DNA from: Celeribacter litoreus
Lineage (GTDB): Bacteria > Pseudomonadota > Alphaproteobacteria > Rhodobacterales > Rhodobacteraceae
Assembly (NCBI RefSeq): GCF_020165855.1
Contig: NZ_JAIUFY010000014.1
Span: forward strand, 124,001-188,000
Reading direction: 5' to 3'
DNA length: 64,000 nucleotides
Shown here piece after piece: positions 44,179 through 53,892 of the stretch; within the stretch, counting starts at the first letter, position 1; each line of letters opens with the position of its first letter. The notes beneath the pieces were generated by a model. It searched no databases and was not told where the DNA came from. It worked only from the letters and a program-made list of their open reading frames with translations. Position numbers and translations under genes: made by a program.

Positions 44179-44963
44179 GTTTGTTACCTTCTCTTCTGGC
44201 TGCATTGATTGCAGCTTTTTGTATCGCAATATGATTTTGTGCGTTCTGCGATGTGCGTTTGTTGTCGTGGTTTGCGTTTCTGCAATGTGCGAGGCGCGGT
44301 CTTGTAACAGGTTCGTGACTGAAAAATGTCCGAAATGTGGCGTAATTTTTCTGACATCATGGTCAAAAAAATGCCGCTACAACTTTCGCTTGTGGCCTCG
44401 TTTTTTTCTATTTGTAAAACAATTTATTAAGCGGTGGCCGTGCTCTGTCGTCGTTTCGGATTTCCGTAAATTGACGTAGCGTCAGCCTCCTAAAAAACTT
44501 CATCTAACGCGGTGCGTCCCGCCCGCGCTGATCGTTGCTGATGGTATTTTTCTAACCATAGGTGGAAGGATGCCGCTCGTTGGTCGTCTAAGCTTTTCAA
44601 CTTAAAGCAGAATGTGCTCTGCAGGAGAGAATCGCAGTGACAGGGCTATGACCGGGGTGAAGGCTGTTTGCTCTTTCTCCTCTATAAAGAAATGTTGCGT
44701 GAAGGTGAGTTCCGAGAGGATTTTTCCGCTGTTTGTTGCGTCTTTTGCGGCGTTCAGGGTGGTAGAGTGAAGCCTTTCTAAGAGTGCCGAGGCAGAGCGA
44801 TAGCGTTCGTTGTGGTCATCTCTGCCTTTGCTCCGGTTCGGGACGTCAGAATTGAGCGGAATCGCCTTGCACCGTGGGCATTCTGCCCCTAGAAGGGCGT
44901 CTGATTTATATGGTCGCGGTCCAGCGGCCTGATGAGACGTAAGAACGTAAGAAGGACGCCAAG
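44179..44963. other. 785-bp intergenic region before tig
   Basis: No protein or RNA gene that I can support. It must hold the promoters of roadblock-like paralogue A (leftward) and tig (rightward). An AAGAAGGAC ribosome-binding site precedes tig. Confidence 0.6.
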
Positions 44964-46292
44964 ATGCAGGTCACCGAGACCCTGAACGAAGGTCTGAAGC
45001 GCGGCTATCAGATCACCATCACCGCCGCCGAGCTTGACGAGAAAGTCAATGCCAAGCTCAAAGAAGCCCAGCCGGAAGTCGAAATGAAAGGTTTCCGCAA
45101 AGGCAAAGTGCCGATGGCGCTCCTCAAGAAACAATTCGGTCCGCGCGTTCTCGGCGAAGCCATGCAGGAAGCTGTCGATGGCGCAATGAACGACCACTTT
45201 GACGCAACCGGCGACAAGCCGGCTATGCAGCCTGACGTCAAAATGGACGCTGGCGAAGAGTGGAAAGAGGGCGACGACGTTGTGGTCACCATGACCTACG
45301 AAGCTCTGCCGCAGATTCCTGAAGCCGATCTCTCCACCGTGACCCTCGAGAAACTCGTGGTCAAAGCCGGTGCTGACGAAATCGAAGACGCTCTGAAAAA
45401 CCTCGCAGCAACTGCCCAGAACTTTGAAGACAAAGACGGTGCAGCAGAAGAGGGCGATCAGGTTGTGATCGACTTCCTCGGCAAAGTTGACGGCGAAGCA
45501 TTCGACGGCGGCGCAGCAGAAGACTACCCGCTGACCCTTGGCTCCAACTCCTTCATCCCGGGCTTTGAAGATCAGCTGATCGGCACCAAAGCAGGCGAAG
45601 AGAAAAACGTCGAAGTGAAATTCCCTGAGGAATACGGCGCAGAGAACCTTGCTGGCAAAGACGCTGTCTTCGAGTGCAAGATCAAAGCTGTCAAAGCTCC
45701 GGCAGACGCAGAGATCGACGACGAACTCGCGAAGAAATTCGGTGTTGAAGACCTCGAGACCCTCAAAGGTCAAATCGCAGAGCGTCTCGAAGCTGAATTC
45801 GCAGGTGCCGCGCGCGCTGTGATGAAGCGTGGCCTCCTCGACCAGCTCGACGACAAAGTCTCCTTCGAGCTGCCGCCGTCGCTCGTTGACGCAGAAGCGA
45901 AACAGATTGCGCACCAGCTGTGGCACGAAGAGAACCCGGACGTGCACGGTCACGATCACCCGGAAATCGAAACCACCGAAGAGCACACCAAGCTCGCAGA
46001 GCGCCGCGTGCGTCTCGGCCTCCTGCTCGCTGACATCGGTCAGAAGCAAGAGATCCAGGTCACCGACGCTGAGTTCACTCAGGCCATCATGACCCAAGCG
46101 CGTCAGTACCCGGGGCAGGAGCGTCAGTTCTTCGAATTCGTTCAGCAGAACCCGCAGATGCGTCAGCAGATCCAGGCTCCGCTGTTTGAAGACAAAGTTG
46201 TCGACTACATCGCAGAGAACGCTCAGGTGACCGAGAAAGAGGTCTCCAAAGACGAGCTTGAGAAAGCTGTTGAAGCGCTCGACGACGAGTAA
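44964..46292 (+). CDS. tig: trigger factor, ribosome-associated chaperone and peptidyl-prolyl isomerase
   Basis: A 442-residue protein of normal length. The N-terminal ribosome-binding domain has the signature GFRKGKVP near residue 46. The FKBP-type PPIase domain (about 160-245) has [17 protein letters not shown]. The C-terminal chaperone arms follow, ending [14 protein letters not shown]. It binds nascent chains at the exit tunnel. Codon use is strongly biased (GCA/GAA/CTC repeats), as expected for a highly expressed gene. Single transcription unit with a strong terminator. Confidence 0.98.
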   Translation: MQVTETLNEGLKRGYQITITAAELDEKVNAKLKEAQPEVEMKGFRKGKVPMALLKKQFGPRVLGEAMQEAVDGAMNDHFDATGDKPAMQPDVKMDAGEEWKEGDDVVVTMTYEALPQIPEADLSTVTLEKLVVKAGADEIEDALKNLAATAQNFEDKDGAAEEGDQVVIDFLGKVDGEAFDGGAAEDYPLTLGSNSFIPGFEDQLIGTKAGEEKNVEVKFPEEYGAENLAGKDAVFECKIKAVKAPADAEIDDELAKKFGVEDLETLKGQIAERLEAEFAGAARAVMKRGLLDQLDDKVSFELPPSLVDAEAKQIAHQLWHEENPDVHGHDHPEIETTEEHTKLAERRVRLGLLLADIGQKQEIQVTDAEFTQAIMTQARQYPGQERQFFEFVQQNPQMRQQIQAPLFEDKVVDYIAENAQVTEKEVSKDELEKAVEALDDE

Positions 46293-46335
46293 GATATAAG
46301 CCCGCAAAGGGCATCTCGTGATACACGAGGGACAG

Positions 46336-46368
46336 AAGGCCGCTCCTGAAATGGGGCGGCCTTTTTTC
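46336..46368 (+). terminator. rho-independent terminator of tig
   Basis: AAGGCCGCTCC-TGAAAT-GGGGCGGCCTT, an 11-bp stem with one G-T pair, followed by TTTTTCG. Confidence 0.9.
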
Positions 46369-46463
46369 GTTCGGTTTAGGAGTGTCTTGTGACAGGAAGA
46401 GCAGGGGGCGCTGCCCCCTCGCTACGCTCACCCCCGGGATATTTCAGGACGAAAGAAGTCGGA

Positions 46464-46928
46464 TCAGGTGCGTAGGCCAGTCTCGTAGAGCAGGCCGAGC
46501 CGTTTGGCCTCATAATAGTAGCCGCGCGCATACCATCCCATGGCCTCATCTATATCGCCGTCTGCGACGAGGTAAGCGCCGCGTAAGTATTTGCCCGCGT
46601 ATTGCAGGTTTACATCTGCATCGAGGAGTTCTTCGGCGGGGCCTCGGTGGCCCATCGTGTAGGCGGTTTGCGGCAGGATTTGCAGGAGGCCCCAGTAAGG
46701 GCCGTTTCGGGCCCACGGGCGGTGCGTGCTCTCGCGGACAGCTTGGCGGTGCACGAGCTCGCGCGGGATTTCGTAGTGATCCGCCCAGTAGTTGATCTGT
46801 TTCCGGAGTTCCGGTGTTTCGTTCGGATAGAGCGGTGGATTGAAGTTCCGCGAGACCTCCGGCTTGCCGCCACAGGCTGCGAGGGAGAGCGCGGAGAGAA
46901 GGAAGGAGCGGCGTGCGATCTGGGTCAT
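46464..46928 (-). CDS. lytic transglycosylase lipoprotein (SLT domain)
   Basis: A 154-residue protein from ATG 46928. The signal peptide MTQIARRSFLLSALSLAACG ends in a lipobox (Cys near residue 19). The catalytic Glu is in RQAVRESTH, followed by GPYWGLLQILPQTAYTMGHRG, the SLT family GLMQ-like motif, and the NLQYAGKYLRG helix. It should cut peptidoglycan between MurNAc and GlcNAc at the outer membrane or periplasm. Short for the family; it is only the catalytic domain. Confidence 0.9.
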   Translation of the reverse strand: MTQIARRSFLLSALSLAACGGKPEVSRNFNPPLYPNETPELRKQINYWADHYEIPRELVHRQAVRESTHRPWARNGPYWGLLQILPQTAYTMGHRGPAEELLDADVNLQYAGKYLRGAYLVADGDIDEAMGWYARGYYYEAKRLGLLYETGLRT

Positions 46929-47094
46929 GGGGCAGACGTTGCGTCGAATTTTTGTGGTTCGCAAGAGGCTGTGCACTTCCGTCAGTGGGGCGGAGCATGG
47001 TCATGCAAAAATCCGCTTACCTTGCGTCGACTCAGTTCGAGGCGCAGACTGGTCCGAGGTGCAGAAGCGCAAAATTGCACCAAGGGAGGACATT

Positions 47095-47688
47095 ATGAAC
47101 ATTTTTTCTAAGATCGCCGCGGCGGCGATCCTGACAGCTATTTCGACGCCGCTTTTGGCGGAGGACGTCGATCTCGATGCGATGCGGAGCATGACGGAGA
47201 AGTATAAAGACGTCGAAGTGGCGCTGGCTGATGGTTACATTCCGGACCCGTCTGGCATGTGTGTGGATGCCGGTATGGAGGGCCTGCCGCCGGAGTGGGG
47301 CGGGATGGGTATTCACTATATCCATCCGGCGCGTTTGAAGCTCGCTCCTCCTGCAGGGCGTGTGGACGGCGGGAGCACGCACACCGATTTCATGGCCCCT
47401 GCGATCCTGCTCTATGAGCCGCAAGCCGATGGGTCGATGGAATTGGTGGGGGTTGAGAACCTTGTGTTCGAGGCCGCCTGGAAAGCGGCGGGGAACATGG
47501 AGCCGCCGATGCTCAACGGGCGTATGTGGGATCACATGGCGGACGATCCGGCGACAGACGCCGATGAGGCGCACGGATTTATGCCGCATTATGACCAGCA
47601 CGTCTGGCTGTTCCGTGAGAACCCGGCAGGGGATTTGATGCCGTTCAATCCGAACGTGACTTGTGAGCATGCGATGATGACGCACTGA
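47095..47688 (+). CDS. uncharacterised exported protein, 197 residues
   Basis: ATG 47095 follows GGGAGGA. The signal peptide is about 22 residues (IAAAAILTAISTPLLAE). The mature protein has many Met, Pro, Asp and His residues (GGMGIHYIHPARL; GFMPHYDQHVWLFRENPAG). Similar exported proteins are found in proteobacteria without assigned function; a metal or haem ligand role is possible but not shown. Divergent from the transglycosylase gene. Confidence 0.72.
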   Translation: MNIFSKIAAAAILTAISTPLLAEDVDLDAMRSMTEKYKDVEVALADGYIPDPSGMCVDAGMEGLPPEWGGMGIHYIHPARLKLAPPAGRVDGGSTHTDFMAPAILLYEPQADGSMELVGVENLVFEAAWKAAGNMEPPMLNGRMWDHMADDPATDADEAHGFMPHYDQHVWLFRENPAGDLMPFNPNVTCEHAMMTH

Positions 47689-47710
47689 GGCTTCAGTCGT
47701 TGCCCATAAA

Positions 47711-47737
47711 AAAAGCCCCGCATCGAGCGGGGCTTTT
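47711..47737. terminator. bidirectional terminator between the exported protein gene and rplI
   Basis: AAAAGCCCCGC-ATCGA-GCGGGGCTTTT, a perfect 11-bp stem that works for both converging genes. Confidence 0.92.
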
Positions 47738-47758
47738 ATATTCGATCGGACGAGAGGA

Positions 47759-48373
47759 TTACTCTTCGTCAGCAGCTTCTTCAGCAACGGTCTCTGCGAG
47801 ATCGTCGTCGTCGGAGGCAGCGGAACCGATATCGTCGAAGAGTTCGGCGATTTCGAATTCAGCCTGAGCTTCTGCTTCGGCTGCGAGTTCCTGAATGGAT
47901 TTGCCTTCAGCCTGAAGTTCAGCTTCTTCGAAGGAACGTGCAACGTTCAGAACGATGGTGGCTTCGACTTCCGGGTGCAGGATCACGTGAACTTCGTGCA
48001 GGCCGAGTTCTTTGATCGGAGCTTTCAGAGCAACCTGTTTGCGATCCACGGAGAAGCCGTTCTCGGTGGCTGCATCAGCTGCGTCACGGGTGGTGACGGA
48101 GCCGTAGAGCGCGCCGGAATCGGATGCGGAGCGAATCACAACGAACTTCTGACCTTCGAGCTTTTCAGCGAGAGCTGCAGCTTCTTTCTTGGTCTCGAGG
48201 TTGCGAGCTTCGAGTTGGGCTTTCTGAGCTTCGAATGCCTTGATGTTGGCGTCGGATGCACGGAGAGCTTTTTCCTGCGGCAGCAGGAAGTTGCGGGCGT
48301 AGCCGTCCTTTACGGAAACGACATCACCCATCTGGCCGAGTTTGGCCACGCGTTCGAGAAGGATAACTTCCAT
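47759..48373 (-). CDS. rplI: 50S ribosomal protein L9
   Basis: A 204-residue protein. The N-terminal rRNA-binding domain is typical ([20 protein letters not shown], then [12 protein letters not shown]), followed by the connecting helix and the C-terminal domain with [16 protein letters not shown] 50-residue acidic tail ([20 protein letters not shown]) extends beyond the usual 149 residues, as in other alphaproteobacteria. Third gene of the rpsF-rpsR-rplI operon. Confidence 0.97.
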   Translation of the reverse strand: MEVILLERVAKLGQMGDVVSVKDGYARNFLLPQEKALRASDANIKAFEAQKAQLEARNLETKKEAAALAEKLEGQKFVVIRSASDSGALYGSVTTRDAADAATENGFSVDRKQVALKAPIKELGLHEVHVILHPEVEATIVLNVARSFEEAELQAEGKSIQELAAEAEAQAEFEIAELFDDIGSAASDDDDLAETVAEEAADEE

Positions 48374-48385
48374 TGGATTTACTCC

Positions 48386-48613
48386 TTACTTCACTGCGTA
48401 GGGCAGAAGCGCGAGGAAACGGGCACGTTTGATGGCGCGAGCCAGCTCACGCTGTTTCTTTGCGGATACTGCGGTGATGCGGGACGGAACGATTTTGCCG
48501 CGCTCGGAGATGTAGCGCTGCAGAAGACGGGTGTCTTTGTAATCGATCGCCGGTGCGTTGTCGCCAGAGAACGGGCAAACTTTGCGGCGGCGGAAAAACG
48601 GTTTAGCGGCCAT
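48386..48613 (-). CDS. rpsR: 30S ribosomal protein S18
   Basis: A 75-residue protein of normal length with [20 protein letters not shown] and [20 protein letters not shown], the S18 signature. Basic throughout. It binds S6 in the small-subunit platform. Lies 12 bases before rplI and 22 after rpsF in one operon. Confidence 0.98.
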   Translation of the reverse strand: MAAKPFFRRRKVCPFSGDNAPAIDYKDTRLLQRYISERGKIVPSRITAVSAKKQRELARAIKRARFLALLPYAVK

Positions 48614-48635
48614 GAGTTAGGTCCTTTCCTAAAGA

Positions 48636-48992
48636 TCAGTTGCGACGCGGACGACGCTCTTCGCGCTCGTCACGTTTCTGCATCTGGACAGACGGGCCTT
48701 CTTTGTGCTCTTCGACCTTGATGGTCAGAACACGCATGACGTCGTCGTGCAGGCGCATCAGGCGTTCCATTTCCATAACGGCATCCGACGGAGCGTCGGT
48801 GCGCAGGAAGGCGTAGTGGCCTTTGCGGTTCTTGTTGATCTTGTAGGCCATCGTTTTGACGCCCCAGTATTCGGATTCGACGACTTTACCGCCGTTGTCC
48901 GAAAGAACGGTGCCAAAATGTTCGATGAGACCTTCGGCTTGCGCGTTGGACAGGTCCTGACGCGAGATGAAGACATGCTCGTAAAGCGGCAT
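48636..48992 (-). CDS. rpsF: 30S ribosomal protein S6
   Basis: A 118-residue protein with the S6 pattern PLYEHVFISRQDLSNAQAEG, GVKTMAYKINKNRKGHYAFL and a charged tail RDEREERRPRRN. Pairs with S18 in the 30S platform. First gene of the operon. In some bacteria the S6:S18 complex binds the rpsF leader to regulate the operon; I did not find a clear copy of that structure here. Confidence 0.98.
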   Translation of the reverse strand: MPLYEHVFISRQDLSNAQAEGLIEHFGTVLSDNGGKVVESEYWGVKTMAYKINKNRKGHYAFLRTDAPSDAVMEMERLMRLHDDVMRVLTIKVEEHKEGPSVQMQKRDEREERRPRRN

Positions 48993-49370
48993 GGGTGCTC
49001 CAGTACATTTTCAAGCGCATTTCATAGGACGGGCAATTCAGCCTTTCCGCGGCCCGACCACGAGAGACTGCGCGGTTCATAATTACGTGCGGAAAGGATG
49101 GGTCCTTATACGCATCTGGCGCTCTGACACAAGTGCGAAATGCCCTCTCTATTATAGAGTATTCGACGGCGGTTGGGTCGGGCGGGCGCGGGTCAGGTTT
49201 GGTTAGGAAATATGGCGATTTCGGGCAAATCTAGGCGAAATTGACCTAGCGGCACCAATTGTGACGCACAATGATCCCTGACGGGCCTCATTTCGGTCCA
49301 GATTGGTTGCGACCTTTAGATCAGTTCAGTTCCAGTAAAATTTGTTTCACCAGCGGAGGAGGGCGATCAC
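48993..49370. other. 378-bp divergent promoter region
   Basis: Holds the promoter and leader of the rpsF operon (leftward) and of the membrane protein gene (rightward, with AGCGGAGGAGGG before its ATG). No gene is supported. Confidence 0.6.
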
Positions 49371-50036
49371 ATGTCTATGTCCAATCTTGCAGAACAGGCC
49401 GAGCGTAAAGGTCCCGCCAAAGAAGCCCCGAGAGGCTTTTTCCAGGGCGGTGTGGTCCGGCGCGAAACTGCTTGGGGTTACACACTCGGGTGTTTCTCCG
49501 AAGGGGAACAGTTTCGACGCGCCATTGAGGTCGTTCTTTGGATTGTGAGCGTTGCGTGTTTCGTCACCTTCGTTGGTTTGTGGATTGTTCCTGGTTCAAC
49601 GGTTGAGACCGGTACTCTTGGCATAAAGATCGGCCTCTCCGTTGTGTTCATTCTGTTCGGTTTTGCGATTGGCGCGATCGCCCGCCGCGGTATGTGCCGC
49701 GAGGTTCAGGTCGATATGGAGCGCGAGCAGCTTCGAATCGTATGGCGCAACATGCGCGGTGAAACGCAGCTTCAGCAGGTGTTTGCCTTTGAAGAGATCG
49801 GGTCTGTGTTTATGAGCCATAGCGTCGTTCCGATCCGGATCACGCGTCTCGTCCTCCGCTATGGCGATACCCGTCGGGTTTTCCCGCTTCTTGAGGGGCC
49901 GGACAAGACTTTGCGCGCCATCTGGAAGGATCTGACGATTGATTTGCATCCCAAATCCACCCAAATCGTCACTCCGGTTAAGCCGGTCCGCCGCCGCTCT
50001 GGCAATCCGTCGCTTCGCGTCGCCCGTCGCGGGTAA
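49371..50036 (+). CDS. membrane protein with PH-like cytoplasmic tail, unknown
   Basis: A 221-residue protein. Two hydrophobic segments (about 55-75 and 85-105) are followed by a 110-residue tail with alternating strands (REQLRIVWRNMRGETQLQQV; RITRLVLRYGDTRRVFPLLE), a build like bacterial PH-like membrane proteins. ATG 49371 follows GGAGGAGGG; the second Met is two codons later. Single gene upstream of the fab cluster. Confidence 0.68.
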   Translation: MSMSNLAEQAERKGPAKEAPRGFFQGGVVRRETAWGYTLGCFSEGEQFRRAIEVVLWIVSVACFVTFVGLWIVPGSTVETGTLGIKIGLSVVFILFGFAIGAIARRGMCREVQVDMEREQLRIVWRNMRGETQLQQVFAFEEIGSVFMSHSVVPIRITRLVLRYGDTRRVFPLLEGPDKTLRAIWKDLTIDLHPKSTQIVTPVKPVRRRSGNPSLRVARRG

Positions 50037-50226
50037 CGCGCGGCAGGTAGTATCGCCTCGGAGCGCCTTGATATCATCTTGAACGCCGTCTCCTTCATGC
50101 GAAGCGGGGCGGTGTTTTCGTTTGTAACGCCAGCCGTCTGATGCGGGAAAACCCGCGGAGCGGGCTTGCCGCGAAGGCCTGTGACCGTTAGACCGTCCGC
50201 CAAGGTAAAAATCTGGAGGGGCGAGC

Positions 50227-51156
50227 ATGACGCGCGCATTCGTGTTTCCGGGCCAAGGGGCCCAAACGATTGGTATGGGCAAAGCATTGGCCGAGGCCTA
50301 TCCGGCCGCACAAGCTGTCTTTGACGAGGTTGATGACGCGCTCGGCGAAAAACTGTCTGCCCTGATCTGGGACGGCGACATTGAGACCCTGACCCTGACC
50401 CAGAACGCACAGCCCGCTCTCATGGCAACGTCCCTTGCTGCGATGCGCGCGCTCGAGGCCGAAGGGTTCGCGATCACGGATGCGGCGTTTGTGGCCGGTC
50501 ACTCGCTCGGCGAATACTCGGCACTGGCTGCGGCGGGCTCTCTGTCAGTTGCGGATGCGGCGCGCCTTCTGCGCACCCGTGGTGAAGCGATGCAGGCGGC
50601 CGTGCCGGTGGGCGTTGGCGCGATGGCCGCACTTCTGGGTCTCGATTTCGAGGCTGTGAAAGAGGTTGCTGAAGAAGCGGCCCAAGGTCAGGTCTGTCAG
50701 GCCGCCAACGACAATGATCCGGGGCAAGTGGTTGTGTCCGGTCACAAGGAAGCCGTTGAGCGCGCTGTCGAGATCGCGAAATCCAAGGGCGCCAAGCGCG
50801 CGGTTCTCCTGCCGGTCTCCGCACCGTTCCACTGTGCCCTGATGGGGCCGGCCGCGGATGTGATGGCCAACGCGCTCGATGATGTTGAGATCACTGCGCC
50901 GGCTGTGCCGCTCGTCGCGAACGTGCGGGCATCTGCCGTGACCGATCCGACGCTCATCCGGTCGCTGCTCGTGGAGCAGGTGACGGGCTCTGTCCGTTGG
51001 CGCGAGAGCGTCGCCTACATGGCCGCCGAAGGTGTGACCGAGATGTGGGAAGTCGGGGCTGGTAAGGCGCTGTCCGGAATGGTGCGCCGGATCGAGCGCG
51101 CGATTGCCTGTTCCGCTGTTGGCACGCCGGACGATATTGCAAAACTGAAGGGGTAA
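50227..51156 (+). CDS. fabD: malonyl-CoA:ACP transacylase
   Basis: A 309-residue protein of normal length. N-terminal FVFPGQGAQTIGMGK, the nucleophile Ser in AGHSLGEYSA near residue 99, and the catalytic His in SAPFHCALM near 202. It loads malonyl groups onto acyl carrier protein to start fatty-acid elongation. First gene of the fabD-fabG-acpP-fabF cluster. Confidence 0.98.
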   Translation: MTRAFVFPGQGAQTIGMGKALAEAYPAAQAVFDEVDDALGEKLSALIWDGDIETLTLTQNAQPALMATSLAAMRALEAEGFAITDAAFVAGHSLGEYSALAAAGSLSVADAARLLRTRGEAMQAAVPVGVGAMAALLGLDFEAVKEVAEEAAQGQVCQAANDNDPGQVVVSGHKEAVERAVEIAKSKGAKRAVLLPVSAPFHCALMGPAADVMANALDDVEITAPAVPLVANVRASAVTDPTLIRSLLVEQVTGSVRWRESVAYMAAEGVTEMWEVGAGKALSGMVRRIERAIACSAVGTPDDIAKLKG

Positions 51157-51240
51157 GGGCGCTGCCCTCTTGGCCCGCTGGGCCAATTCACCCGGGATAT
51201 ATATGGACAAAAGAAGCGGGACGCTTCGGGAGAAAGAAAC

Positions 51241-51978
51241 ATGTTTGACCTGACTGGGAAGAATGCGCTGATTACGGGGGCGTCTGGCGGTATTGGTGGG
51301 GCGATTGCCAAGGCGCTTTATGATGCGGGTGCGACGGTTGTTTTGTCCGGCACGCGCGAAGAGCCGCTTAAGGCGTTGGCGGCCGAGCTCGGCGAGCGTG
51401 CGCATGTGATCACTTGCAATCTCTCTGAAAAAGAGAGCGTTGAAGCACTGCCGAAAGCGGCGGTCGAGGCGATGGGGTCCGTGGATATTCTCGTGAACAA
51501 CGCCGGGATCACGCGCGATAACCTGTTCATGCGCATGTCGGATGACGAGTGGGACAGCGTTCTGAACGTGAACCTGACCTCCACGATGCGTCTGTGCAAA
51601 GGCGTGCTGCGCGGCATGATGAAGGCGCGTTGGGGCCGGATTGTGAACATCTCTTCCATCGTTGGTGCGACCGGCAACCCGGGGCAGGGCAACTATGCGG
51701 CCTCCAAGGCCGGTATGGTCGGGATGTCCAAATCTCTGGCCTATGAAGTTGCGACGCGCGGCATCACGGTGAACTGCGTGGCTCCGGGCTTCATTGCGAC
51801 CGCGATGACCGACAAGCTCACCGACGATCAGAAAGAGAAGATCAACGTCCAGATCCCGACGGGCCGCATGGGCACGCCGGAAGAGATCGCGGCGGCGGTG
51901 CTGTATCTTTCCTCTCAGGAAGCCGCTTATACCACGGGCACGACGCTTCACGTCAATGGCGGGATGGCTATGCTCTAA
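51241..51978 (+). CDS. fabG: 3-oxoacyl-ACP reductase
   Basis: A 245-residue short-chain dehydrogenase. Cofactor motif TGASGGIGGAIA near residue 13, NNAGITRDNLFMRM, and the catalytic Ser-Tyr-Lys in NISSIVGATGNPGQGNYAAS-K. The NADPH-dependent reduction follows each condensation. 84 bases after fabD, with GAGAAAGAAAC before ATG. Confidence 0.98.
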   Translation: MFDLTGKNALITGASGGIGGAIAKALYDAGATVVLSGTREEPLKALAAELGERAHVITCNLSEKESVEALPKAAVEAMGSVDILVNNAGITRDNLFMRMSDDEWDSVLNVNLTSTMRLCKGVLRGMMKARWGRIVNISSIVGATGNPGQGNYAASKAGMVGMSKSLAYEVATRGITVNCVAPGFIATAMTDKLTDDQKEKINVQIPTGRMGTPEEIAAAVLYLSSQEAAYTTGTTLHVNGGMAML

Positions 51979-52196
51979 GTGCATAGAACCTTTCCCGATT
52001 AGGCATCACAAAACATTTGCCAGCGGGGAGGATTGTGCTATGAGCAGCGCATATTTTGCGGCGGGTGTCCTGCACCCGCGGCCTATGATGTCGGATAGGG
52101 TTGTGAAATTCGTTTCCTGATGTCATTGAGGATTTTGAGCGGCCCGAGGGCCAGAGCTAAAAGTGGGCATCGGGCCCCATAGAGTGAGGAAGAAAC

Positions 52197-52430
52197 ATGA
52201 GCGACATCGCAGATCGCGTGAAAAAGATCGTTGTCGAGCATCTCGACGTTGAAGAAGACAAAGTGACCGAAACCGCGTCCTTCATCGACGATCTGGGCGC
52301 AGACAGCCTCGACACCGTTGAGCTGGTTATGGCTTTCGAAGAAGAGTTCGGCATCGAGATCCCGGACGACGCTGCTGAGACCATCCAGACCTTCGGCGAC
52401 GCAGTGAAATTCATCACCGAAGCTTCCTGA
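52197..52430 (+). CDS. acpP: acyl carrier protein
   Basis: A 77-residue acidic protein. The phosphopantetheine Ser is in [20 protein letters not shown]. It shuttles growing acyl chains. The 218-bp leader upstream is long and may hold its own promoter, as is usual for this abundant protein. It is followed by a strong terminator. Confidence 0.98.
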   Translation: MSDIADRVKKIVVEHLDVEEDKVTETASFIDDLGADSLDTVELVMAFEEEFGIEIPDDAAETIQTFGDAVKFITEAS

Positions 52431-52475
52431 TCTCTCTTGGGGCCCACGCGGGGCCTGTGATCAGAGCCAGAATTC

Positions 52476-52508
52476 AAAACGGCGCGTTCCTCTCGGACGC
52501 GCCGTTTT
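52476..52508 (+). terminator. rho-independent terminator after acpP
   Basis: AAAACGGCGCGT-TCCTCTCGG-ACGCGCCGTTTT, a perfect 12-bp stem followed by T and C. It should separate acpP from fabF, which then needs its own start in the next 120 bases. Confidence 0.92.
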
Positions 52509-52628
52509 TCTATGCTAAGCTGCTGATCAGGGGGAATTTGCCAGTTTTCTTTTCAGGCGCGTCTCGGGCTTCCATCGGAGGGGCGAGCCGTGTAATGAGG
52601 GGCGACTGAGAAAAAATGGGGGCTAAGG

Positions 52629-53891
52629 ATGCGCCGAGTAGTTGTCACTGGACTGGGTATGGTGTCACCGCTGGCTTGCGGTGTTGAGGAAACTTGGAGC
52701 CGAATTCTGGACGGTCAATCTGCCGCCGGAACGATCCAACGATTTGACGCGAGCCATCTCGCCACGGATTACGCCTGCGAAGTGAAATTCGGCGACGGCA
52801 CAGACGGCACGTTCAATCCTGAAGACTGGATGCCGAACAAAGAGCGTAAGAAGGTGGATGACTTCATCCTCTTCGGCATGGCTGCGGCTGAACAGGCGCT
52901 GACCGACGCGGATTGGAAGCCGGAAGGCGAAGACGATCTGCTGCGCACCGGTGTGATGATCGGTTCCGGCATCGGTGGTCTGTCCTCCATCGCGGATGCG
53001 GCTGTTCTGTTGAAAGAGCGCGGACCGCGCCGGATTTCTCCGTTCTTTATTCCGGGTTCTCTGATCAACCTGATCTCCGGTCAGGTCTCGATCAAATACG
53101 GTTTCAAAGGCCCGAACCATGCTGTCGTGACCGCCTGTTCGACCGGTGCGCACGCGATTGGGGATGCGTCCCGTCTGATCATGCTCGGCGATGCTGATGT
53201 GATGGTTGCCGGTGGCGCAGAGGCCGCGATCTGTGAGCTGGGCATTGCGGGCTTCAACGCTTGTAAGGCGCTCTCCACCAAACGGTCCGACGATCCGGCG
53301 ACCGCCAGCCGTCCTTATGACGAAGACCGCGACGGGTTCGTCATGGGCGAGGGCGCAGGTATCGTGGTTCTCGAAGAATACGAACACGCGAAAGCACGCG
53401 GTGCGAAAATCTACGCAGAAGTCGTGGGATACGGTCTCTCCGGCGATGCTTACCACATCACGGCGCCGTCCTCTGATGGTGACGGTGGCTTCCGCGCGAT
53501 GCAGGCCGCAGTGGCCCGCGCAGGGATCGAGCCGTCCGATATCGACTACATCAACGCGCATGGCACCTCGACAATGGCCGACACCATTGAGTTGGCGGCT
53601 GTCGAGCGTTTGCTCGGAGATGCGGCGTCCAAGGCGACCATGTCCTCCACGAAATCCTCGATCGGCCACCTTCTCGGGGCTGCTGGTGCGGTGGAAGCGA
53701 TCTTCTGTGTGCTCGCGCTCCGCGATCAGGTTGCGCCGCCGACGATCAACCTCGAAAACATGGCTGCAGAGACCAAGCTCGATCTCGCGCCGAATGCGAA
53801 ACGTGAGCGCGAAATCAATGTCGTGCTTTCCAACTCCTTCGGCTTTGGCGGCACCAACGCCTCTCTGATCATGAAGAAGGTGGACGGCTGA
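52629..53891 (+). CDS. fabF: 3-oxoacyl-ACP synthase II
   Basis: A 420-residue condensing enzyme. The Cys-His-His triad is in VTACSTGAHAIG, NAHGTSTMADT and SSIGHLLGAAGAVEA. N-terminus MRRVVVTGLGMVSPL is typical. Extends acyl chains. ATG 52629 lies one base before the mltG start region's partner end: mltG begins only 2 bases after its stop, indicating cotranscription with mltG. Confidence 0.98.
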   Translation: MRRVVVTGLGMVSPLACGVEETWSRILDGQSAAGTIQRFDASHLATDYACEVKFGDGTDGTFNPEDWMPNKERKKVDDFILFGMAAAEQALTDADWKPEGEDDLLRTGVMIGSGIGGLSSIADAAVLLKERGPRRISPFFIPGSLINLISGQVSIKYGFKGPNHAVVTACSTGAHAIGDASRLIMLGDADVMVAGGAEAAICELGIAGFNACKALSTKRSDDPATASRPYDEDRDGFVMGEGAGIVVLEEYEHAKARGAKIYAEVVGYGLSGDAYHITAPSSDGDGGFRAMQAAVARAGIEPSDIDYINAHGTSTMADTIELAAVERLLGDAASKATMSSTKSSIGHLLGAAGAVEAIFCVLALRDQVAPPTINLENMAAETKLDLAPNAKREREINVVLSNSFGFGGTNASLIMKKVDG

Positions 53892-53892
53892 T

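Noticed and set aside
44889-46307. 472-residue open frame antisense to trigger factor
   Set aside because: It mirrors tig, whose GAA/CTC-biased codons leave the opposite strand free of stops; its Phe/Val/Leu/Cys-rich translation resembles no protein.
50545-51984. 479-residue frame antisense to fabD and fabG
   Set aside because: His/Arg-rich shadow of two certain genes in high-GC DNA; no start signal or family.
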